The notes under the pieces are model-generated. The model saw only the letters and a list, made by a program, of their open reading frames with translations, had not been told where the DNA came from and did no database searches. From the NCBI GenBank assembly GCA_030849805.1, contig JASANZ010001999.1, forward strand, positions 1-31,731: 31,731 nt of DNA, given 5' to 3'. The position numbers and the translations under genes are program-made. Of the stretch, positions 8,991 through 17,942 are shown in pieces (the first letter of the stretch is position 1; the number at the start of each line of letters is the position of its first letter). This DNA is from Sergeia podlipaevii. Taxonomy: Eukaryota; Euglenozoa; Kinetoplastea; Trypanosomatida; Trypanosomatidae.

Positions 8991-11900
8991 CTACTTTGAG
9001 CTCTTCGTAGTTCGCAGAGTATGTAAAGCCGCTTCACCGGTGGCCAGCCAGTCACGTACCTCCTCGATCACTGCCTGCAGTGCACGTTGCGCCTGCTCAT
9101 CCGCCGCTTCTTGCTCACGTTGCTGTTGTAGGATTGTGTGGCTGATGGCGCTACAGCTGTCTACACACCGACACGCTGCTGCTGCTGTGGCCTCGTCGCC
9201 CTTCTTGTTTGTATGCTTCACTGTAGATGTGTGAAAAGTGGTAGAAGGCATGGCTGCGCACACCATCGGTGCGCGCGGGGCCACCAGACAAGTTGCCCAG
9301 CGCAGCGGCACAGCGCCAGAAAGCACGGCAACCGCGACGCCAAGCAGTGGGTGACAGCCCATGTGTACCGCGCAGCTCGCCAAGACGCGCTCGTACGGGG
9401 TCGCAGTCGCGTTCGCTTCTGTGATGGCTCTGGTATGCCTACCGCTACCGTGCAGGAGAAGCATAGGCAAGAGAAGCACATCGAGCGAGATGAGCAATAG
9501 TTGCTGAAGAGCCGAGTGATACACTTCACTGACTAGCTCTTCTTCTTCTTGCCATTTCTGTTGCATTTCTGGGCAACTACCAAAAATTTTCTCTGTTTCT
9601 AGCCCTCTGCGGCGTTCCACCTCCCTTTCCAAACGGCTTCGGGAACGAGCGGCAGTGCGTAGATCGTCGTTGTAGTAGAGCTGCGTCACCTCCGTCGCCA
9701 CACGCCACCACAGGGGCAGCTGCGCCACGTCTCCACAGCGGAGTGTTTTGAAGATGTACACCTCCATGTCCACCACCTCGCGTACCTCAAATGCATAGGT
9801 AGCCCTACCGCTTCCAGCTTCGTGAAGGGCATCCGTAAGGCAGTCAAGCGGGCCTTCATTCTTTGGCGCTGATGCTGAAGCACCACCAAGTGCACTGCCA
9901 AGGCGAAAAATCGTGAAGGCGTCATGGCGTTGCTGCTGTTGCTCTTGCTGTGATGTTCTGTCAAAATCTCGCCTTTCCTGAGGATGCGGATGAGGAGGGC
10001 GATACTCGTAGTGGAGGTGGTCGTGATAGCGGAGATCGGTAAGATGCCTGAGAGAAGGTCGCTGTCTTACGTGCGCGGAGGCCGCAGCCGTTCCGAGGCG
10101 AAGCGCAAAGCCCGCGGCGTCTCCGTCCAACTGCTTCCACGCGAGAAGGGCACAGGCCACAATGACAAAGCCACGATCACGTGTTGAGAAGAAACCCTGG
10201 TAGGCTGCACACCGCTCGCGTACTCTAGTTGGCTTATCCTGGTGGTGTCGCAAGTCTATGCCCTCGACCTTCTCGGCGTCACCACATCCGTTCCTCTCGC
10301 ACAGCTCAGCTGTTCCTGTTTCCGCCGCCTCATCCACGTCATACTCGTAAAAACAGCACGGGCAACGACAGCCCTCCTTGTGCTCGCTGCCAGTCTCATC
10401 GTCATCTTTCTCTGACACTGCCGCACGGCCTGTCTGCGGCACAGTGTCACTTCTTGAAGCAGGGCATCGATTATCCTCCCGCTGCCACCACCGCACGCGC
10501 TCACATTTATCTGTGATGGCCATCATAAAGTCCGCGAGGAGCTGCAAGGCAAGAAACGGCAGATGTAACACGTTTGTGTTGTGTTGACAAGGTTTGCTGC
10601 GACGACGACGACGAGTGTGTGGTTGCCCCTTGCAATGACCAGTACCAGCCCGATTTGTCTCGCTTCTACATTTTTCCTTGTGCTTTTCTTCTGTCTTCGC
10701 ACCTCCGTCATCCTCGCCTTCTCCATTTTGATTGTGACGAGAGTAGTAAAAGACGTGAAAACGATAGTTGGCGTCGTCCATGACACGTCCATTTCGCACG
10801 CAGCCACACGCGCAGCAGCAGCGGCACACGGGTCGCTCGCAGCCGTCTGGGTCGACCTCAAAGGAAGCTCCACCGCACGTTGCAGGCGGTGCAGAGAAAG
10901 ACAGGGAGGATGGCACAACGGCCTCGCCTTCTCTCACGTAACCACCACCACCACTGCTGTCCCCTTCGTGCTTTCCAAAGCTGCTCATGCCAGCGGGAGA
11001 CGAGGATGAAGCAGAACATGGTACGTTCTGCGGTAGATTGCGAATAGGATTGGCTGCCGTGTTCTCCCACAGCGACAGATCTGGTGGTGGCGTGGCTTTG
11101 AGGAGCAATAGATGCCTATAGAGTCCAAGGGCAAAGGACATGCACTTGGTGGCGTCCTCACCATAATGGCAAAGCATGAAGTGCAGTGCACCAGCGTGTC
11201 GCTGCTGCTCCATGTAGGCATCCCTGGAAGGACGTAGGTGCAGCGGTGAAAGTGCGAGTAGCAGCGATGATGGTTGTTGTGATTGTTGCTGTATCGATGG
11301 CGGTGATAAAAATAGGGAAGAATGAGAAGAAGAGTTCTCGTTGAAAAAGAAATGATTGAGCGAACAGGCACACTGCACCTGAGGCTGTGACGTATGCGTA
11401 GAGTGGGTCCACGGGGCGAGTGACAATGTAAGTCGGGTGGTGAGAAAGCCAGTGAGCGCGTGCTCCGCCTCCTCATCACTCACAAGGCTGCTGCATGCCA
11501 CATCACACGGCAGTGATGACGACATCAACGACGTGGTGATGTTTGCCACCTTTGTGTCTTTTTCCTCCCCTTTTTCTTGTGGTGTGAGACCAGACTGACA
11601 CCGCAGCCGCAGCTCACGCTCTCTGTCGCGCTGTATGGCATAAAGTAACTGCGCCTGGCCTCGGCGTATCTGACGCTCAGCACAACGCACACGTGCCTTC
11701 CTGCTGCTGCTGCTGCTGAATGACGGTGGCTCTGGCGACGATGCATTCTTCTGGTGGGCTTCCTTCTCCACCTTGATATGATCATGGCAAGGTGCAGCCC
11801 GAGCAGCCGCATCAGCATCCGTACCAAAAGCCCCTGTTTGTACTGGTGAAGGTTTACCATCTGTAGTGAGCGCTGCTGCCGCACACGTGGTTGGATGCAC

Positions 11901-12164
11901 GTATTTTGCCAAAAGGTACAAGAGCGTCTCTGGAATATCTTTGAAAGGCGGATGTGGCTGCCATCGATGTAGAGAGGAAGAAGCTTCCACTTTTCCTGCT
12001 TCACACATGGCTGTTGTTGTTGTTGTCGCAGCCTTACTGGATTCAATATCTGCGCCATCCGCAGTGGCCGCAGCAATGCCGGCACAGTTCCCTGGGGGTT
12101 GTGAAGTAGGTCCGTATGTTTGAGTCGAATCTGTAACAATTGTGCCCCCTTCTGTATTGGACAT
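8991..12164 (-). CDS. Cysteine-rich protein of unknown function with possible cyclin fold
   Basis: A 1057-residue protein from ATG 12164-12162. An earlier ATG at 12227 would add 21 hydrophobic residues that are only the translated T-rich splice tract, so I reject it. I do not recognise the family with confidence. Three segments in order resemble cyclin-box helices. These are LALQLLADFMMAI (538-550), RGFVIVACALLAWKQLD (664-680) and FEVREVVDMEVYIFKTL (792-808), the last followed by PLWWRV where cyclins have the PTP-loop helix. A further helical part (about 880-950) could be a second lobe. Charged, His-, Ser- and Gln-rich inserts separate them. There are two cysteine clusters, six cysteines within 447-455 (plus C442) and four within 599-604, that could bind metal. 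The cyclin idea is inference; a conserved hypothetical is the safe call. Confidence 0.75.
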   Translation of the reverse strand: MSNTEGGTIVTDSTQTYGPTSQPPGNCAGIAAATADGADIESSKAATTTTTAMCEAGKVEASSSLHRWQPHPPFKDIPETLLYLLAKYVHPTTCAAAALTTDGKPSPVQTGAFGTDADAAARAAPCHDHIKVEKEAHQKNASSPEPPSFSSSSSRKARVRCAERQIRRGQAQLLYAIQRDRERELRLRCQSGLTPQEKGEEKDTKVANITTSLMSSSLPCDVACSSLVSDEEAEHALTGFLTTRLTLSLAPWTHSTHTSQPQVQCACSLNHFFFNENSSSHSSLFLSPPSIQQQSQQPSSLLLALSPLHLRPSRDAYMEQQRHAGALHFMLCHYGEDATKCMSFALGLYRHLLLLKATPPPDLSLWENTAANPIRNLPQNVPCSASSSSPAGMSSFGKHEGDSSGGGGYVREGEAVVPSSLSFSAPPATCGGASFEVDPDGCERPVCRCCCACGCVRNGRVMDDANYRFHVFYYSRHNQNGEGEDDGGAKTEEKHKEKCRSETNRAGTGHCKGQPHTRRRRRSKPCQHNTNVLHLPFLALQLLADFMMAITDKCERVRWWQREDNRCPASRSDTVPQTGRAAVSEKDDDETGSEHKEGCRCPCCFYEYDVDEAAETGTAELCERNGCGDAEKVEGIDLRHHQDKPTRVRERCAAYQGFFSTRDRGFVIVACALLAWKQLDGDAAGFALRLGTAAASAHVRQRPSLRHLTDLRYHDHLHYEYRPPHPHPQERRDFDRTSQQEQQQQRHDAFTIFRLGSALGGASASAPKNEGPLDCLTDALHEAGSGRATYAFEVREVVDMEVYIFKTLRCGDVAQLPLWWRVATEVTQLYYNDDLRTAARSRSRLEREVERRRGLETEKIFGSCPEMQQKWQEEEELVSEVYHSALQQLLLISLDVLLLPMLLLHGSGRHTRAITEANATATPYERVLASCAVHMGCHPLLGVAVAVLSGAVPLRWATCLVAPRAPMVCAAMPSTTFHTSTVKHTNKKGDEATAAAACRCVDSCSAISHTILQQQREQEAADEQAQRALQAVIEEVRDWLATGEAALHTLRTTKSSK

Positions 12165-13037
12165 TAACAAAAAAAATAAAACAACTAAAAAAGAGTTGAA
12201 GTGAAAAAGAAAGGCACACACACACACTCACACGTATAGATCGTTGATAAATAAAGAGCGTTTTTTTCTTCGCTGTCTGTCTCTGTGTGTCTGTATGTGT
12301 AATAAATGTAAAGAAATTATATATATATATACACGCCTCCTAGTGGGAGGGCTGCTGCCTTGAATGTAGAAGAGGGGGAAACAATAATAATAAGAAAAAG
12401 TAACAGAGGAAAACATATATATACATGAGGTAAGAAGAGAAAGAAAGAAAAATACGCTTCATGTATATGTATATATATATATAGGAAATACATGGCCTTT
12501 TCATTAAGCCGCATATATCTATAGCATCACATGACAATACACGCAGGTACTTTAGTATGTGAGCCGAGAGGCGCTTTTATCGAAGTAGGCACCAAAACAT
12601 TTTTTTTTTTCGAATGTTTCTTTTCTAAATGCAAAAATAATGATACAATTTGAACAGAAAGAGAAATCGCAATGACACAACACACAACACAACACACACA
12701 AAAATAAAAATAAAAAATAAATAAAAAATAAAAAATAAAGTGGATTAAGGACTATAAGTGCGCATGCAGACACATACTTAACAGCTCTAACTCATATATA
12801 TATATTTGCACTCACGTCGCTCCTCCGCTTCCTGTGCTTTCGCACTTCCCCTCCTTCTTTTCTTTTTTCTCTCCTCTCCTTTTCGCTTTACGTTCTACTA
12901 CACAGTCGATTCTTTACAAAGAGAAGAAAAGGAAAGAAAAATGGGTACGTAAAGAGGCTTTAGTGATGCAGAAACATGTGAGGGGCTTTGCAAGTGACTT
13001 CAACAATATTTTCTATCATGAATGAAGTTCTCTCTTG
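12165..13037. other. Spacer, no gene seen
   Basis: AT-rich with TA runs (12319-12331 and 12473-12482), A-rich tracts and a short CA-rich block near 12675-12700. It presumably holds the 3' UTR of the CesT/PDZ gene and the leader of the next gene. Confidence 0.65.
12185..12216 (-). promoter_or_regulatory. Putative spliced-leader acceptor for the 1057-residue protein gene
   Basis: The minus strand has a T/C-rich tract (about 12216-12187) with an AG at 12186-12185. This gives a 20-nt 5' UTR before ATG 12164 and argues against the upstream ATG at 12227. Confidence 0.55.
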
Positions 13038-15461
13038 CTACGCCGGAACCCACGTCGACCCGACCCTAAGCAGGCATTCGTAGGGTTTGCCATCCCGCTC
13101 AACACCTAGCTCTACCATCTCTCCAGGTCTCAGTCGTGAGACCGCCATACGGAACTCCTCCGCAGAGTGCACGACAGCGCCATCGATGGCGGTGATCACA
13201 TCGCGCGGTTGCAGCCCACACACGGCAGCCTGACCAGTTGCCCCCAAAACCAGCACCCCACTTGTGTTACTGCCCGTGCTATCAGTAGGGAACGCCCCCT
13301 CCGCCACCTCAAGACCAATCAACGGTGCTTCACGGTAGGTGGCACTTGACGTTGTGCTCGTGTTTGCGAAGCCGTCGTCATCAAGGGAAGTGGCAGTCGC
13401 GCCAGGGCGGCGAACCCCAGAGGCTAGCGGACGTTGGTGATAGAGATCCGCGTGCTGCGAGCGTGATAGCTTAGGCTTGTGCTGACCGAGACGATGATGC
13501 GCAGGAGGAGAAGGACTCTGGCTCACACGCATGCCCACCGCCGCTGCCAGGCTACTTTTATTGCTCACATTCCTACTGGTGCTGCTGCCGAGGCGCTCGT
13601 CTAGAAACTTCGCGATCACACCACGCCAGTAGTCAAGACAACGAACGAACTGTGGCACCAGCGTGCGCAGCGCCCAGGGCTGACTGGTGGGCATGTACAG
13701 ACTCGTTGACATGAGCACAAAGTTCTGCTGCAGGGAGGCACCAACGCCGCCGCCGCACATGTCACGACCAAGTAGAGCGCCTTCCAGGAGAAGCTCATAG
13801 AGCTCAAGGCGCAGCTGCGGGTCAGCAGTGGCGTCCACACCGCCGCCGCTAATACTAGTGAGTAGCGTGGAGTAAAGAAAGAGTCTCTCGGTGTCGGCGT
13901 CGTATGTGATGAGAAGCGTGTAGCGGTCATCGATGTTGATCACACACGTGCAGTTTTCATCCAGAACGAGAGGTTGGGGTAAGGCAAGCTCTTCCCCGAG
14001 GCGGAGCAGGTTCTCCGCGGCATTCTCAGCGGCGTCATAGTACGCACCGTCCTCCATGACCACGAGAGGTGCGCTTGCCGATGACATCGCCCGAAGAGGC
14101 AGACCGCCGCCACCACCACCACCGTCACTACCCTCATTATTATTATCATTTCTATTACTATTGCCATCATTCATGTGTGTCACTGGAAGCGGCTGAGAGA
14201 CCGGCGAGGTACCTGAAGTGTTGCGTTTCAGAGAGTGCCTTGGCATTGCAACACCACCAGAAGAACTGCTCCCTTGCGAAGGCGTGCTCTTTGGCACTGG
14301 CAACGTGGCGTTGGTGGTAGTGATGGGGCCTTCAGTTCTGGGGTTCAAACATTCCTGCACCTCTTTTAAAAGTGATTCAGGAGGCTCAATGCCAAGTTGA
14401 TTGTAGTAGTGCAGCTTACGCTGCAACACAGTCCGTTTCTCCTTCTCCAAGTGTCGTTGCTCTCTCAGCAGCGCTAGGCGTTTATGCTCTGCTTCGATTT
14501 CTCGCTCACGCATCGCCAGCTCACGTGCTTTGGCATCTGTGTCGAGACTCTTTTGCTCCAAAGTAACTCGTTCCTTCTCTGCCTCATAGGCCGCCTTCTG
14601 GGCTGCCAGCTCGGCCTTCTTCCGCTCGTTCTCAAGTCGTAGCAACGCCACCGCACGTGTCGCTTCTTGCTCTGCGCGCAGTTGTGCTCGCCGCGCCTCG
14701 AGATCTTGCTGCCTCTGCTCTGCCCTCGCTGCTTCTTCCGCGTGAAGTGCGGCGAGTCTCTCTTTCTCTTGCTCCGCCTCGTGCTCACGCCGCTCCACCT
14801 CCGCCAACTCGCGATCTACCTCTGCCTTCTGCCGAGTAAGACGACGCTTGAGTGCAGCAGCGGAGTCAATGTCGTCTTGAACTCGTGCGAGAGTGCCATG
14901 AACTGCCCTGTTGCGTGCATCGCGATCGTTCTGAAGAAATCGTTCTTGCTCATCAAGCGTCTGCAGCTCTAGCAAACGCCTTCGTGTGGAGAGCGCCGAG
15001 GTTGGCGCTGTGCCGTTGCCACCATCAACAGCGGCGATGGTGGTAGGTGAGAAGTGTGTAAGAGGAAGAAGCTGCTCGTTACCGTCACTCATCCTAGCCC
15101 TACTTTTGTCGTGTGGTCCTGACCCGTTTGTAAGAGATGATGCATGTACCGACGGATGGGAAGAGAAGGACGAAACGACACCACTGTGTCGCTGCTGCTG
15201 CTGTTGCTTTTCTTCAATCACAAGTGTGGCGCCGCTAACAATACCATACGCGCCACACAGTTCATCGTTGTTGTGGAGTACCACGCCGTTCAGCTTCAGC
15301 GTCATAAGTGCACGGGGAATCGAACAAGAAGAGGCGGTGGACAGACACTCCTTGACTTTGCCAATGGTCAGCTTCGACACCTCGCCCTTGATGTTCAGTT
15401 TGTAACGCTTGCCTTCATCGGGGTGAATGATGGCTAAATAATCGCGCGCCGGGGTGGACAT
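13038..15461 (-). CDS. Ubiquitin-like / coiled-coil / CesT (Tir chaperone) / PDZ domain protein
   Basis: An 807-residue protein. Residues 6-84 look like a ubiquitin-like beta-grasp domain, with LKLNGVVLHNNDELCGAYGI in the place of the family's post-helix region. Residues about 160-370 form a long, highly charged coiled coil. Residues 478-623 resemble the CesT/SycH type III secretion chaperone fold. They contain AAENLLRLGEELALP, then DENCTCVINIDDRYTLLITYD, then LYELLLEGALLG, then the final helix around LDYWRGVIAKFLDE. Residues 712-803 are a HtrA-like PDZ domain, with the GLQPRDVITAIDG core. Ser/Asn/Gly-rich linkers separate the parts. Proteins combining CesT and PDZ are, to my recollection, annotated in kinetoplastids, but their role is unclear. 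CesT dimers bind effector proteins in bacteria and PDZ domains bind C-terminal peptides, so a scaffold or adaptor is plausible. There is no signal peptide or membrane segment. Confidence 0.8.
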   Translation of the reverse strand: MSTPARDYLAIIHPDEGKRYKLNIKGEVSKLTIGKVKECLSTASSCSIPRALMTLKLNGVVLHNNDELCGAYGIVSGATLVIEEKQQQQQRHSGVVSSFSSHPSVHASSLTNGSGPHDKSRARMSDGNEQLLPLTHFSPTTIAAVDGGNGTAPTSALSTRRRLLELQTLDEQERFLQNDRDARNRAVHGTLARVQDDIDSAAALKRRLTRQKAEVDRELAEVERREHEAEQEKERLAALHAEEAARAEQRQQDLEARRAQLRAEQEATRAVALLRLENERKKAELAAQKAAYEAEKERVTLEQKSLDTDAKARELAMREREIEAEHKRLALLREQRHLEKEKRTVLQRKLHYYNQLGIEPPESLLKEVQECLNPRTEGPITTTNATLPVPKSTPSQGSSSSGGVAMPRHSLKRNTSGTSPVSQPLPVTHMNDGNSNRNDNNNEGSDGGGGGGGLPLRAMSSASAPLVVMEDGAYYDAAENAAENLLRLGEELALPQPLVLDENCTCVINIDDRYTLLITYDADTERLFLYSTLLTSISGGGVDATADPQLRLELYELLLEGALLGRDMCGGGVGASLQQNFVLMSTSLYMPTSQPWALRTLVPQFVRCLDYWRGVIAKFLDERLGSSTSRNVSNKSSLAAAVGMRVSQSPSPPAHHRLGQHKPKLSRSQHADLYHQRPLASGVRRPGATATSLDDDGFANTSTTSSATYREAPLIGLEVAEGAFPTDSTGSNTSGVLVLGATGQAAVCGLQPRDVITAIDGAVVHSAEEFRMAVSRLRPGEMVELGVERDGKPYECLLRVGSTWVPA

Positions 15462-17942
15462 ATATATGTTTATATATGTGTGTTTGTGTGTACAATCGAT
15501 ACTAATGAAGCAAGGAAAGCAATAACTAGGTGGGCTTTAATATATATATCCGAACGATGATTTCCCTTACTCTTTCGATGTGGATGTTATTCACACAACC
15601 GCTTGCTGGATTTTATTTCTATTATTATTTATTAAATCAGGGATTACGCATGATGGCATAAGCATACAAGAAAAAAAAAATTGTAAGAGCAGAAGGAGAC
15701 AAGCATGCGTAATTTTTTTTTTTCTTAATGATGATAATAGACATTCATGACACTAGAAGAGCACAAGAAGATAAACAGTTGACGAAAAAATAAAGAAAAG
15801 AAAAGAAAAGAAAGAAAGAGAACGCTTAAATGAAAAAAAAAAGAAAACAAGTAAGCGGGTGGAGAAGCAATAAACACCAAAAAAGCAAACTGTTTCCAAG
15901 TGATACTTCGCAGATTTCTAAGATACACTCGAAAAGTTTAATTTGGTCTACTGCTCTTTCTTTCCTTTTTCTTTTTTCCTTTCCTTTCTTTTCCTTCGCA
16001 CTCTATTTATCTCTCTTTCTCTTTCATTTTCATCTCACGCACTTTTTTTTTTTTTTTCGTCCGTCTGTCTGTCTAAGGTCATAACCAAAAGTGACAAACA
16101 ACAATAGTTAGAGTTATAGAGGCCAAATAGATTTGGATATGTATATATATATATTTTTAAAATACAAACAGACAAGTAACAACAGCATGTTAAAGCAACT
16201 GTAGCAAGGAAGTCGCAAAAAAAGAAAAAAAAAAGAAAAAAAAAAAGAGAAACACTTTTTCTTTTGGCAAGTCATTGAATGTTTTCTTTTTCAATTTTTT
16301 TTTTTCATTTTTTGACCTTTATATCTATGTAGTTTCAACCAACTTCCCATTCCTCCCTCCTCCCTCTCTCTTCGAACATAATTGTGACTATGCGAAAGAT
16401 GATTACAATCATCTTTTTTTTTCTTTCTTTTTTTTTAAAAAAATCCAAGTAGGAAGAGAGAGGAGAAAAGCAAGAAAAAATAATAATTATAAATAGATAT
16501 CCACACCTTCTCGCCTTTTCCTTATACAATGCATGCACCTACAATATGTATATGTATAAATACCTGAACTGACTAATGTATAGAAACACGCACCTTTCAA
16601 GTGTCTTTAAAATAATAATAATGATAATAGTAATGGCAATAATAATAATAATAAAAAAGAAACTGAACAAAAACTATTTTTATGATATTTCCATTCTAAA
16701 AAAAAAAAATAGTATCACCAGCGGTGCCAAACTCCGAGTTAACAAAAAGAAAAAAAATTAATCAGAAGGAACAGTTTTATAAAAAAAAAATGAAGAAAAA
16801 ATCGCAAAGGTGGAAAAAGAAAAGCAACTAAACCACTTTTTTCAAAAAACAATTGCAGATGTTCTTTTCCCTTCCCTTTAAGAACAAGCAAAATGGAGGG
16901 ATGACTCTAAGCGTCGAGTGACAACACGAAGTTCTTCTTTTTTCCCCCCCTCGTTTTCCTTTCTTTCTTTCGTCCTCATCAATCGTCATTCCCATTTTCT
17001 ATATAAAACAACAACAACAACACCATCGAAAAAACAAAACAAAAATCAAATAGTAAAAATAAGCACTGAGCTGTATAGCGTTGAAAGATAAAGAATATAT
17101 GTTGAAACCATGGCAAAATAGTAGCAAAAATAAAGTATAATAAAAAAAAATACAAGGATTGTTTCTTCTTCCTTTCTCTTTTTTTTCTTTTAATTCTCAA
17201 GTGTAGATAAAACAAATGCTTCCTGCGATCCAGTCCTCAATGCATTCTCTCTCTCTCTCCCCCCCTCTCTTTTGCATACCGCCGCGCCACCGCCCACAGC
17301 GTCAAAAAAAAATAAATAAATAGATATAATAGCTGTAGTAAAGGAAAAAAAAAAAGCGACATCAATCAATCGAATTGCTTTTTTTTTTTTTAAAGGCAGA
17401 GGCGGACAGAGAGAGAGAGAGAGAAGTGGTGAGAGAGATGGGAAAAAGTTGGCATTCATTCAACCATACATGTATATAAAGCCCAGCTAGAGCTTTGTAG
17501 TGTGTTGCAGTGTGCATGACGCCGCCGCAAGTAACGCAAAGACACACACACACACACACACATGCATAAATATGTTATACACACAAGAGTGCAACACCAC
17601 TGTGGCTAAAAAAAAAAGAAAAAGAAAATAATGATAATAGTAATAGCAATAAAGAGAAAGAAAAGAAAGAAAGAAAGAGAGTAAAATAGTGGCATCAAAA
17701 CAAAACACAAACAACAAACAGCAAAGGCAGTGTATATCACACAGTGCTGCTTCTCTTTTTTCGTTTCCCTTTGCTGGTACCCTTTTCGTAAAGAATGAAG
17801 ATGAAAGGAGAACAAAAGACGTGTATATATATATACAAGGAGACGAAAACAAACCATCAAACAAAGCGAGTACTGTATTAAACCCTATCCTCTCTCTCTC
17901 TCTCCCTCTCAGCATTACTATTCTCCGTGTTCCTTCTTCACC
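15462..17942. other. Long AT-rich spacer (2.5 kb), no gene seen
   Basis: It lies between the 1976-residue gene and the CesT/PDZ gene. It is filled with A-runs, AAAG and AAT-type short repeats, TA runs and a CA array near 17544-17562. No tRNA or other RNA gene signature is apparent. Open frames are low in complexity and rich in F, L, Y, K and N, unlike the real proteins of the window. Confidence 0.65.
15502..15525 (-). promoter_or_regulatory. Putative spliced-leader acceptor for the CesT/PDZ gene
   Basis: On the minus strand a moderately pyrimidine-rich stretch is followed by AG at 15503-15502, giving a leader of about 40 nt before ATG 15461. The tract is weaker than at neighbouring genes. 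Confidence 0.35.

Noticed and set aside
12165..12227. N-terminal hydrophobic segment (signal peptide-like) for the 1057-residue protein
   Set aside because: The 21 residues are the translation of the T-rich splice tract, and a good AG acceptor at 12186-12185 lies inside it, so mRNA would start after that ATG.
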